NCBI RefSeq assembly: GCF_902498915.1
Contig: NZ_CABVLQ010000001.1
Source: Escherichia ruysiae
GTDB lineage: Bacteria > Pseudomonadota > Gammaproteobacteria > Enterobacterales > Enterobacteriaceae
Length of the DNA: 64,000 nucleotides
Direction: 5' to 3' (one strand)
Shown here: one piece after another, positions 38,673 through 46,220 of the stretch
How positions within the stretch are numbered: position 1 is the first letter of the stretch
Layout: each line of letters starts with the position of its first letter
Translations under genes and position numbers: made by a program
Notes under the pieces: model-generated
Told to the model about the DNA's origin: nothing
Databases searched by the model: none
Seen by the model: only the letters and a program-made list of their open reading frames with translations

Positions 38673-38703
38673 TTTGTACACCGTCCGGCACTCAATCGCT
38701 AAA

Positions 38704-38735
38704 AAGAAAAAAGCCAGCAGGTATTCACTGCTGGC
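38704..38735 (-). terminator. SgrS Rho-independent terminator
   Basis: A perfect 8-bp stem GCCAGCAG / CTGCTGGC (forward 38728-38735 and 38713-38720 as complements) followed by a U-rich tail (TTTTTTCTTTTT on the minus strand). The U tail is also the Hfq-binding 3' end of SgrS. Confidence 0.92.
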
Positions 38736-38792
38736 GTGGCGATTAACACCAATACTCAGTCACACATGATGTCTGCAAATCAGTAGTCAGAA

Positions 38793-38912
38793 TCACTCCC
38801 CTCCCACTGCATCTTGTTCTTCAGGCATAGCTAAACGTTGTAGAACACTTAACCCGCGAAGCCAGCACATCTTCTCTGTCACGATAAAATAGTGCCGCTA
38901 AAACTGACGCAT
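38793..38912 (-). pseudogene. sgrT: sgrT remnant (disrupted)
   Basis: The SgrT reading frame of the K-12 type starts at the same place in SgrS (ATG CGT CAG TTT) but codon 5 is TAG (forward CTA at 38898-38900). Downstream codons remain alignable to SgrT (CHYF-, KMCWLRGLSVLQRL-like), and a further one-base insertion shifts the frame near the end (GAAGAACAAG against my memory of GAAGGACTG). The peptide that blocks PtsG transport in E. coli cannot be made from this frame. Confidence 0.8.
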
Positions 38913-39000
38913 GGGATACCTCATTGCTTCATCGTTAAGAATTATTGACTTAATATAGGGAAAATAAAATTGCTGACTTTTGCGCAGGAGTTCCCCTTTT

Positions 39001-40656
39001 ATGCCATCTGCTCGTCTGCAACAACAGTTCATCCGCCTGTGGCAATGCTGTGAGGGTAAATCTCAGGAGACAACGCTGAACGAACTGGCGGAGTTATTGA
39101 GCTGCTCCCGTCGTCATATGCGCACCCTGCTCAACACCATGCAGGATCGCGGCTGGCTGACGTGGGAAGCGGAAGTCGGGCGCGGCAAACGCTCGCGTTT
39201 AACGTTCCTCTATACCGGGCTGGCGCTACAACAACAGCGGGCAGAGGATCTGCTGGAGCAGGATCGCATCGACCAACTGGTACAACTTGTCGGTGATAAA
39301 ACCGCCGTGCGGCAAATGCTGGTTTCTCATCTGGGGCGTAGCTTCCGCCAGGGGCGACACATCCTGCGCGTCCTCTACTATCGTCCGTTGCGCAACCTGC
39401 TGCCTGGCAGCGCATTACGCCGTTCCGAAACGCATATCGCCCGGCAAATCTTCAGCGCGTTAACCCGCATAAATGAGGAAAATGGGGAACTGGAAGCGGA
39501 CATCGCCCACCACTGGCAACAAATTTCCCCGCTTCACTGGCGCTTCTTTTTACGTCCGGGTGTCCATTTTCATCATGGTCGTGAACTGGAAATGGACGAC
39601 GTGATCACCTCATTGAAACGGATCAATACGCTGCCGCTCTATTCGCATATTGCTGAAATTGTATCGCCGACGCCCTGGACGCTGGATATCCATCTCACGC
39701 AGCCAGACCGCTGGTTGCCGTTACTGCTGGGGCAAGTTCCGGCGATGATCCTGCCGCGTGAATGGGAAAACCTCAGCAACTTTGCCAGCCATCCCATCGG
39801 CACCGGTCCGTATGCGGTAATGCGTAACAGCGCCAATCAACTGAAAATTCAGGCATTCGATGACTTCTTCGGTTATCGCGCGCTAATCGACGAGGTTAAC
39901 GTCTGGGTCTTGCCGGAAATTGCCGACGAGCCAGCCGGAGGGCTGATGCTGAAAGGACCACAGGGCGAGGAAAAAGAGATTGAAAGCCGTCTGGAAGAAG
40001 GTTGCTACTATTTACTGTTCGACAGCCGCACCCATCGCGGGGCGAATCAGCAAGTCAGAAACTGGGTAAGCTATGTACTTTCTCCTACCAATCTGGTTTA
40101 TTTCGCCGAGGAACAGTACCAGCAACTGTGGTTCCCGGCTTATGGAATGCTCCCCCGCTGGCACCATGCCCGCCCGACACATTGCGAAAAACCAGCCGGA
40201 CTGGAACATCTCACCCTGACCTTTTACCAGGATCATATTGAACATCGGGTCATTGCCAGGATCATGCAGCAGATTCTGGCAAGTCACCATGTCACGCTGG
40301 AAATCAAAGAGATCAGCTACGATCAGTGGCACGAAGGTGAGATTGAAAGCGACATCTGGCTTAACAGCGCCAACTTTACGCTACCGCTAGATTTTTCGCT
40401 GTTCGCGCACTTGTGCGAGGTGCCGTTGCTACAACACTGTATTCCGATCGACTGGCAAGCCGACGCCGCCCGCTGGCGCAATGGCGAGATGAATCTGGCG
40501 AACTGGTGCCAGCAACTGGTCGCCAGCAAAGCAATGGTGCCGCTGATCCACCACTGGCTGATTATTCAGGGGCAACGCAGTATGCGCGGCCTGCGCATGA
40601 ATACCCTCGGTTGGTTCGATTTTAAATCGGCGTGGTTTGCGCCGCCGGATCCATGA
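39001..40656 (+). CDS. sgrR: transcriptional activator SgrR
   Basis: A 551-residue regulator with an unusual architecture: an N-terminal winged-helix DNA-binding domain (about 1-110, including LNELAELLSCSRRHMRTLL in parts) fused to a solute-binding-protein (SBP_bac_5-like) domain. It activates sgrS under sugar-phosphate stress and represses its own gene. I chose the ATG at 39001, the K-12 start; seven extra in-frame residues upstream lack support. It is divergent from sgrS and is followed by the thiB riboswitch. Confidence 0.95.
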   Translation: MPSARLQQQFIRLWQCCEGKSQETTLNELAELLSCSRRHMRTLLNTMQDRGWLTWEAEVGRGKRSRLTFLYTGLALQQQRAEDLLEQDRIDQLVQLVGDKTAVRQMLVSHLGRSFRQGRHILRVLYYRPLRNLLPGSALRRSETHIARQIFSALTRINEENGELEADIAHHWQQISPLHWRFFLRPGVHFHHGRELEMDDVITSLKRINTLPLYSHIAEIVSPTPWTLDIHLTQPDRWLPLLLGQVPAMILPREWENLSNFASHPIGTGPYAVMRNSANQLKIQAFDDFFGYRALIDEVNVWVLPEIADEPAGGLMLKGPQGEEKEIESRLEEGCYYLLFDSRTHRGANQQVRNWVSYVLSPTNLVYFAEEQYQQLWFPAYGMLPRWHHARPTHCEKPAGLEHLTLTFYQDHIEHRVIARIMQQILASHHVTLEIKEISYDQWHEGEIESDIWLNSANFTLPLDFSLFAHLCEVPLLQHCIPIDWQADAARWRNGEMNLANWCQQLVASKAMVPLIHHWLIIQGQRSMRGLRMNTLGWFDFKSAWFAPPDP

Positions 40657-40693
40657 TTGCTGGTTGATAACAAAATCACTACACTAACGCCGT

Positions 40694-40778
40694 TCTCAAC
40701 GGGGTGCCACGCAGACGCGTGCGCTGAGAAAATACCCGTCGAACCTGATCCGGATAACGCCGGCGAAGGGATTTGAGG
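40694..40778 (+). promoter_or_regulatory. TPP riboswitch (THI-box) aptamer of thiBPQ
   Basis: All THI-box landmarks are present: GGGGTGCC (40701-40708), CTGAGA (40724-40729), ACCC (40734-40737) and GAACCTGATCCGGATAACGC (40741-40760), then CGGCGAAGGGA. The closing helix P1 pairs CTCAA (40695-40699) with TTGAG (40773-40777). The corresponding leader fragment is known in E. coli as the sroA RNA. It controls the thiamine/TPP importer genes that follow. Confidence 0.93.
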
Positions 40779-40820
40779 CTCCTTCTCAAGTCCTTTGCCA
40801 CTCTTTTTTGAGGTGCAAAG
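40766..40820 (+). promoter_or_regulatory. thiB riboswitch expression platform (ribosome-site sequestration)
   Basis: Two exclusive folds can be read. ON: 40766-40777 pairs with 40785-40796 (12 bp, two G-U), which uses the 3' strand of P1. OFF: P1 forms, which frees CTTTGC (40793-40798) and CTC (40801-40803) to pair with GAG (40810-40812) and GCAAAG (40815-40820), hiding the GAGG ribosome site and the first base of the GTG start. No terminator is present, so control looks translational. Confidence 0.65.
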
Positions 40821-41803
40821 TGTTAAAAAAATGTCTTCCCCTGCTGTTGCTGTGCACAGCGCCCGTTTTCGCTAAACCCGTTCTGACTGTTTATACCTAT
40901 GACTCCTTCGCCGCCGACTGGGGGCCTGGTCCGGTGGTTAAAAAAGCCTTTGAAGCCGACTGTAACTGCGAACTGAAACTGGTGGCGCTGGAAGATGGTG
41001 TCTCACTGCTCAACCGTCTGCGGATGGAAGGCAAAAACAGCAAAGCCGATGTGGTGCTGGGGCTGGATAACAACCTGTTAGATGCCGCCAGCAAAACCGG
41101 ACTGTTTGCCAAAAGCGGCGTGGCAGCCGATGCCGTTAACGTTCCCGGCGGCTGGAATAATGACACTTTCGTACCATTTGATTACGGCTACTTCGCCTTC
41201 GTCTATGACAAGAACAAACTAAAAAATCCGCCGCAAAGCCTGAAAGAGCTGGTTGAGAGCGATCAGAACTGGCGGGTGATTTATGAAGATCCGCGTACCA
41301 GTACGCCGGGGCTGGGTCTGCTGTTGTGGATGCAAAAAGTCTATGGCGATGACGCCCCGCAAGCCTGGCAGAAACTGGCGAAAAAAACCGTCACGGTAAC
41401 GAAGGGCTGGAGCGAAGCCTACGGCCTGTTTTTAAAAGGCGAAAGCGATCTAGTACTGAGTTACACCACCTCTCCGGCTTATCACATTCTCGAAGAGAAG
41501 AAAGATAACTACGCCGCTGCGAACTTCAGCGAAGGTCACTATCTGCAAGTGGAAGTCGCTGCCCGCACCGCTGCCAGCAAGCAGCCGGAGCTGGCGCAAA
41601 AGTTCCTTCAGTTTATGGTTTCTCCGGCTTTCCAGAATGCGATCCCAACCGGCAACTGGATGTATCCGGTGGCAAACGTCGCGCTGCCTGCCGGATTTGA
41701 ACAACTGACCAAACCAGCAACCACGCTGGAATTCACGCCAGCCGAAGTGGCGGCACAACGTCAGGCATGGATTAGCGAATGGCAACGCGCCGTCAGCCGT
41801 TAA
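40820..41803 (+). CDS. thiB: thiamine/TPP-binding periplasmic protein
   Basis: A 327-residue ABC-transporter solute-binding protein (TbpA) for thiamine, TMP and TPP. The signal peptide MLKKCLPLLLLCTAPVFA (1-18) is followed by the mature protein with a class II binding-protein fold. The start codon is GTG at 40820, preceded by GAGG; the four in-frame residues upstream are not part of the signal. It is under the TPP riboswitch and its end overlaps thiP by 25 bp. Confidence 0.96.
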   Translation: MLKKCLPLLLLCTAPVFAKPVLTVYTYDSFAADWGPGPVVKKAFEADCNCELKLVALEDGVSLLNRLRMEGKNSKADVVLGLDNNLLDAASKTGLFAKSGVAADAVNVPGGWNNDTFVPFDYGYFAFVYDKNKLKNPPQSLKELVESDQNWRVIYEDPRTSTPGLGLLLWMQKVYGDDAPQAWQKLAKKTVTVTKGWSEAYGLFLKGESDLVLSYTTSPAYHILEEKKDNYAAANFSEGHYLQVEVAARTAASKQPELAQKFLQFMVSPAFQNAIPTGNWMYPVANVALPAGFEQLTKPATTLEFTPAEVAAQRQAWISEWQRAVSR

Positions 41804-43389
41804 TTCCCGGCTGGTTAATTCCAGGCGTAAGCGCCGCCACGCTGGTAGTAGCGGTTGCACTGGCGGCGTTTCTCGCGCTGTGGTGGAACGCGCCGCAGGG
41901 TGACTGGGCGACAATCTGGCAGGACAGCTACCTGTGGCATGTGGTGCGCTTCTCCTTCTGGCAGGCGTTTCTCTCGGCGCTGCTCTCTGTCGTGCCCGCG
42001 ATATTCCTTGCCCGCGCGCTCTATCGCAGGCGCTTTCCGGGTCGGCTGGCGCTGTTACGTCTGTGCGCAATGACCTTGATCCTGCCGGTGCTGGTCGCCG
42101 TTTTCGGCATTCTTAGCGTCTATGGTCGCCAGGGCTGGCTGGCATCACTCTGGCAAACGCTTGGTCTGGAATGGACATTTTCCCCCTACGGCCTGCAAGG
42201 CATTTTGCTGGCGCACGTATTTTTTAATCTGCCGATGGCGAGCCGTTTATTACTTCAGGCACTGGAAAATATTCCCGGCGAGCAGCGCCAGCTTGCCGCA
42301 CAGCTTGGGATGCGCGGCTGGCACTTCTTTCGTTTCGTCGAATGGCCGTGGTTACGGCGACAAATCCCGCCGGTTGCTGCGCTGATCTTTATGCTCTGTT
42401 TCGCCAGCTTCGCCACCGTGCTGTCGCTGGGCGGCGGGCCACAGGCGACGACTATCGAGCTGGCAATCTATCAGGCGCTGAGTTACGACTACGATCCCGC
42501 CCGCGCGGCGATGCTGGCGCTGATCCAGATGGTGTGCTGCCTTGGGCTGGTGTTGTTGAGTCAGCGATTAAGTAAGGCCATTGCGCCCGGCACCACGATG
42601 CTGCAAGGCTGGCGCGACCCGGACGATCGTCTGCATAGCCGCATTTGCGACACTGTGTTGATTGTGCTGGCGCTGCTGTTATTGCTGCCACCGTTACTGG
42701 CGGTGATCGTCGATGGGGTAAATCGCCAGCTACCGGAAGTGCTGACGCAACCGGTGCTGTGGCAGGCGCTGTGGACCTCGTTGCGTATTGCGCTGGCAGC
42801 AGGCGTATTGTGCGTGGCGCTGACCATGATGCTGCTGTGGAGCAGTCGCGAACTACGGGCGCGGCAAAAAATACTGGCGGGTCAGGCGCTGGAGATGAGC
42901 GGCATGTTGATCCTCGCCATGCCGGGTATTGTACTGGCAACGGGTTTCTTTTTGCTGCTCAACAATACGACTGGCCTGCCGCAATCTGCTGACGGCATTG
43001 TGATTTTCACCAATGCGTTAATGGCGATCCCTTACGCGCTGAAGGTGCTGGAAAATCCGATGCGCGATATCACCACCCGCTACAGCATGTTGTGTCAGTC
43101 GCTGGGCATTGAAGGCTGGTCGCGCTTAAAAGTGGTCGAGTTTCGCGCCCTGAAACGTCCACTGGCGCAGGCGTTGGCCTTTGCCTGCGTGCTGTCGATT
43201 GGTGATTTTGGCGTGGTGGCGTTGTTCGGTAACGACGATTTCCGCACCCTGCCGTTTTATCTCTACCAGCAAATTGGCTCTTATCGCAGCCAGGACGGTG
43301 CGGTCACCGCGTTAATTCTGCTGCTGCTCTGTTTTCTGCTGTTTACCGTGATTGAAAAACTACCGGGGCGAAATGTTAAAACTGACTGA
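41779..43389 (+). CDS. thiP: thiamine ABC transporter permease
   Basis: A 536-residue fused permease with about twelve membrane helices and two copies of the BPD_transp_1 region, each with an EAA loop (AAQLGMRGWHFFRFVEWP near residue 173; CQSLGIEGWSRLKVVEF near 440). It forms the channel with ThiQ. It overlaps thiB by 25 bp and thiQ by 17 bp, so all three genes are translationally coupled. The frame is complete. Confidence 0.96.
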   Translation: MATRRQPLIPGWLIPGVSAATLVVAVALAAFLALWWNAPQGDWATIWQDSYLWHVVRFSFWQAFLSALLSVVPAIFLARALYRRRFPGRLALLRLCAMTLILPVLVAVFGILSVYGRQGWLASLWQTLGLEWTFSPYGLQGILLAHVFFNLPMASRLLLQALENIPGEQRQLAAQLGMRGWHFFRFVEWPWLRRQIPPVAALIFMLCFASFATVLSLGGGPQATTIELAIYQALSYDYDPARAAMLALIQMVCCLGLVLLSQRLSKAIAPGTTMLQGWRDPDDRLHSRICDTVLIVLALLLLLPPLLAVIVDGVNRQLPEVLTQPVLWQALWTSLRIALAAGVLCVALTMMLLWSSRELRARQKILAGQALEMSGMLILAMPGIVLATGFFLLLNNTTGLPQSADGIVIFTNALMAIPYALKVLENPMRDITTRYSMLCQSLGIEGWSRLKVVEFRALKRPLAQALAFACVLSIGDFGVVALFGNDDFRTLPFYLYQQIGSYRSQDGAVTALILLLLCFLLFTVIEKLPGRNVKTD

Positions 43390-44071
43390 TATCACCTGGC
43401 TTTACCACCATTTGCCGATGCGTTTTAGCTTAACGGTGGAACGCGGCGAGCAGGTGGCGATCCTCGGGCCAAGCGGCGCGGGTAAAAGTACCCTGCTGAA
43501 TTTGATCGCCGGTTTTCTGACGCCAGCCAGCGGTTCGCTGACTATCGACGGCGTTGATCACACCACGACGCCACCGTCACGCCGTCCGGTGTCAATGCTG
43601 TTTCAGGAAAACAACCTGTTCAGTCACCTGAAGGTAGCGCAGAACATCGGGCTGGGGCTAAATCCGGGATTGAAGTTGAACGCGGTACAACAGGAGAAAA
43701 TGCACGCTATCGCCCGTCAGATGGGGATTGATAATTTAATGGCGCGGTTGCCTGGCGAGCTTTCCGGCGGTCAGCGGCAGCGCGTAGCGTTAGCGCGTTG
43801 TCTGGTACGCGAACAGCCGATTTTATTGCTTGATGAACCGTTCTCCGCGCTCGATCCGGCGTTACGTCAGGAGATGTTGACGCTGGTGAGCACGAGCTGC
43901 CAGCAGCAAAAAATGACGCTGTTGATGGTATCGCACAGCGTGGAAGATGCGGCGCGGATCGCCACGCGCTCGGTGGTGGTCGCCGACGGGCGTATCGCCT
44001 GGCAGGGTAAGACCGAAGAATTATTGAGCGGTAAGGCGAGTGCTTCGCCTCTGTTGGGAATTAAAGGTTAA
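43373..44071 (+). CDS. thiQ: thiamine ABC transporter ATPase
   Basis: A 232-residue ABC ATPase. Walker A GPSGAGKST is at residues 32-40, the signature is LSGGQRQRVALARC near residue 128, Walker B is ILLLDEPFSALD near residue 149, and the switch histidine follows in LLMVSHS. I chose the ATG at 43373 inside the end of thiP, which matches the family length; a start seven codons upstream is less likely. It ends the thi operon. Confidence 0.96.
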   Translation: MLKLTDITWLYHHLPMRFSLTVERGEQVAILGPSGAGKSTLLNLIAGFLTPASGSLTIDGVDHTTTPPSRRPVSMLFQENNLFSHLKVAQNIGLGLNPGLKLNAVQQEKMHAIARQMGIDNLMARLPGELSGGQRQRVALARCLVREQPILLLDEPFSALDPALRQEMLTLVSTSCQQQKMTLLMVSHSVEDAARIATRSVVVADGRIAWQGKTEELLSGKASASPLLGIKG

Positions 44072-44086
44072 AAGCGCACGGACAGT

Positions 44087-44123
44087 CCCCTCGCCCCTCT
44101 GGGGAGAGGGTTAGGGTGAGGGG
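44087..44123. repeat. boxC-like GC-rich repeat between thiQ and yabI
   Basis: A 37-bp unit running CCCCTCGCCCCTCTGGGG to GGGTGAGGGG. The same unit, with three mismatches, occurs at 49544-49580 upstream of araD. It resembles the interspersed boxC family of E. coli. Here it lies between convergent genes. Confidence 0.75.
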
Positions 44124-44152
44124 AACAAACCAGCGCCGGTGCAAACTATCCC

Positions 44153-44917
44153 CTAAACCCCAACCACTTTACGCAAAATATCGATATACACCGGCATCAA
44201 CGGATGGCGAATTAACACCACCAGCGCCACCACGCCAGTGGCAGATATCAACGGTGTCAGCCACAACAAATGACCACGCGACAAATAATGACTTAAACGG
44301 TCAGTTGCTTTACCGCTGCGCCATAACCGCCAACACAGCCAGCCGCCAACCCACAAAAACACCGCCGTCGCCAGCAACAGCCACTTAAACTCACCGCTCT
44401 GCATTCCGGCAGGAATATCAATCGCCGCGCCCGCCAGAATCCCCGGCAGGAAGTAAAACGGCGGCCACAACAAACAGCCGATAATATTTGGCGTGATAAA
44501 TTTCGCCACCGGCAGATCCAGCATCCCCGCCACCATTGGCACCAGCGGACGCGTCGGGCCGACAAAACGACCGACCAGAATGGTGAACATGCTGTGCTGA
44601 TGCAGCGCATGTTCGGTTTTGTCGAGTAGTGCTTTGTTTTTCTTCAGAAATGACCAACGATGCAACGGCTTTTTAAAACGCCAGCCCAGCCAGAAGGAGA
44701 TCCAGTCGCCCATCAGGCAGCCAATAATCCCTGCCAGCCAGGCGTGCCAGAAACTTAACTCGCCACTGCCAATCAGCGCCCCCAGCCCCGCCATCAGCAC
44801 CGTACCGGGTAGAATCAACCCGACCAGCGCCAGCGACTCCAGAAAAGCCACCAATAACACCGCCATCAATGAGTACACGGTGGATTGGGTAATAAAGTGT
44901 TCCAGCAATGCTTGCAT
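44153..44917 (-). CDS. yabI: DedA-family inner-membrane protein YabI
   Basis: A 254-residue DedA/SNARE-associated family protein with several membrane helices. It contains the family's charged motif (LVGRFVGPTRPLVPMVAGM near residue 115, with the essential Arg) and the preceding Glu/Asp-bearing segment (LPGTVLMAGLGALIGSGE). DedA proteins are linked to undecaprenyl-phosphate/lipid flipping and membrane homeostasis; the exact role of YabI is not settled. It is convergent with thiQ and precedes araC. Confidence 0.93.
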   Translation of the reverse strand: MQALLEHFITQSTVYSLMAVLLVAFLESLALVGLILPGTVLMAGLGALIGSGELSFWHAWLAGIIGCLMGDWISFWLGWRFKKPLHRWSFLKKNKALLDKTEHALHQHSMFTILVGRFVGPTRPLVPMVAGMLDLPVAKFITPNIIGCLLWPPFYFLPGILAGAAIDIPAGMQSGEFKWLLLATAVFLWVGGWLCWRLWRSGKATDRLSHYLSRGHLLWLTPLISATGVVALVVLIRHPLMPVYIDILRKVVGV

Positions 44918-45002
44918 AATGTGCCTGTCAAAGGGACGAAGCAGGGATTCTGCAAACCCATTGCCACTCCGTCAAGCCATCAATTGTCTGATTCGTTACC
45001 AG

Positions 45003-45881
45003 TTATGACAACCTGACAGCTACATCATTCACTTTTTCTTCACAACCGGCACGGAACTCACTAGGGCTCGCCCCGGTACATTTTTTAAATACCCTGGAAA
45101 AATAGAGTTGATCATCAAAGCCAACATTGCGCCCGACGGTGGCGATAGGCATCCGGGTGGTGCTCAAAAGCAGCTTCGCCTGACTAATGCGCTGGTCCTC
45201 GCGCCAGCTTAAGACGCTAATCCCTAACTGCTGGCGGAACAGATGCGACAGACGCGACGGCGACAGGCAGACATGCTGCGCGACGCTGGCGATATCAAAA
45301 TTGCTGTCCGCCAGGTGATCGCTGATGTACTGACAAGCCTCGCGTACCCGATTATCCATCGGCGGATGGAGCGACTCATTAATCGCTTCCATACGCCGCA
45401 ATAACAATTGCTCAAGAAGATTTATCGCCAGTAATTCCGAATAGCGCCCTTCCCCTTGTCCGGCATTAATGATTTGCCCGAACAGATCGCTGAAATGCGG
45501 CTGGTGCGCTTCATCCGGGCGAAAGAAACCGGTATTGGCAAATATTGACGGCCAGTTAAGCCATTCATGCCAGTAAGCGCGCGGACGAAAGTAAACCCAC
45601 TGGTGATACCATTCACGAGCCTCCGGATGACGACCGTAGTGATGAATTTCTCCCGGCGGGAACAGCAAAATATCGCCCGGCCGACAGACAAATTCTCGCC
45701 CCTGATTTTTTACCACCCCCTGACCGCGAATGGTGAGATTGAGGATATAACCTTTCATTCCCAGCGGTCGGTCGATAAAAAAATCGAGATAACCGTTGGC
45801 CTCAATCGGCGTTAAACCCGCCACCAGATGGGCGTTAAACGAGTAACCCGGCAGCAGGGGATCATTTTGCGCTTCAGCCAT
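45003..45881 (-). CDS. araC: arabinose operon regulator AraC
   Basis: A 292-residue dual regulator. The N-terminal arm and cupin domain bind L-arabinose and dimerise, and the C-terminal domain has two helix-turn-helix motifs (IASVAQHVCLSPSRLSHLF near residue 198; IATVGRNVGFDDQLYFSRVF near 245). I chose the start at 45881 (MAEAQNDPLL), the known N-terminus whose arm is needed for the light switch; the 17-residue extension upstream would overlap araO2. It is divergent from araB. Confidence 0.97.
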   Translation of the reverse strand: MAEAQNDPLLPGYSFNAHLVAGLTPIEANGYLDFFIDRPLGMKGYILNLTIRGQGVVKNQGREFVCRPGDILLFPPGEIHHYGRHPEAREWYHQWVYFRPRAYWHEWLNWPSIFANTGFFRPDEAHQPHFSDLFGQIINAGQGEGRYSELLAINLLEQLLLRRMEAINESLHPPMDNRVREACQYISDHLADSNFDIASVAQHVCLSPSRLSHLFRQQLGISVLSWREDQRISQAKLLLSTTRMPIATVGRNVGFDDQLYFSRVFKKCTGASPSEFRAGCEEKVNDVAVRLS

Positions 45882-45918
45882 ACTTTTCATACTCCCGCCA
45901 ATCAGAGAAGAAACCAAT

Positions 45919-45935
45919 TGTCCATATTGCATTAA
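45919..45935. promoter_or_regulatory. araO2 half-site
   Basis: TGTCCATATTGCATTAA, matching E. coli araO2 (TGTCCATATTGCATCAG in my memory) with changes only at the last positions. It sits in the araC untranslated leader and provides the distal arm of the repression loop. Confidence 0.75.
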
Positions 45936-46120
45936 ACATCATCAGCATTGCGTCTCTGGTGGGCTATCTTCACTAATCCAACCAGCAACCCCGCTTGTGA
46001 AAAGCATTTTGTAACAAGGAGGGACGAAAGCCATGACAAAAACGCGTAACAAAAGTGTCTATAATCGCGGCAGAAAAGTCCACATTGATTATTTGCACGG
46101 CGTCACACTTTGCTATGCAA

Positions 46121-46158
46121 TAGCATTTTTATCCATAAGATTAGCGAATACTGCCTGA
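46121..46158 (+). promoter_or_regulatory. araI1 and araI2 sites
   Basis: araI1 is TAGCATTTTTATCCATA at 46121-46137, apparently identical to E. coli. araI2 is TAGCGAATACTGCCTGA at 46142-46158; against K-12 TAGCGGATCCTACCTGA it has three substitutions. araI2 overlaps the -35, as required for activation. Confidence 0.88.
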
Positions 46159-46184
46159 CTGTTTTTATCGCAACTCTCTACTGT
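46155..46184 (+). promoter_or_regulatory. araBAD promoter
   Basis: A poor -35 CTGACT (46155-46160; CTGACG in K-12), 18-bp spacer and -10 TACTGT (46179-46184). The weak -35 fits dependence on AraC and CRP. Confidence 0.85.
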
Positions 46185-46220
46185 TTCTCCATACCCGTTT
46201 TTTTTGGATGGAGTGAAACG

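Larger units (their letters stand above)
38704..38933 (-). ncRNA. sgrS: small RNA SgrS
   Basis: Aligned by eye to E. coli SgrS from the 5' GATGAAGCAA to the 3' terminator, about 230 nt. SgrS is an Hfq-dependent RNA made under glucose-phosphate stress that base-pairs with ptsG and other mRNAs. The pairing segment TGTGACTGAGTATTGGTG (forward 38747-38764) is fully conserved, and the terminator is intact. The 5' part, which in K-12 encodes sgrT, is diverged. It is transcribed away from sgrR, its activator, whose start is 67 bp from the sgrS 5' end. Confidence 0.9.
45882..46220. promoter_or_regulatory. araC-araBAD divergent regulatory region
   Basis: 339 bp with the full E. coli layout: distal half-site araO2 next to araC, araO1 and the araC promoter in the middle, a CRP site (TTTGCACGGCGTCACACTTT, about 46092-46111), araI1, araI2 and the araBAD promoter. 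Without arabinose, AraC is expected to loop between araO2 and araI1. The araC-proximal third, between araO2 and araO1, is more diverged from K-12 than the rest. Confidence 0.9.

Noticed and set aside
46110..46220. An in-frame 37-codon upstream extension of araB
   Set aside because: It would start upstream of and run through araI1, araI2 and the araBAD promoter, so it cannot be on the main transcript.
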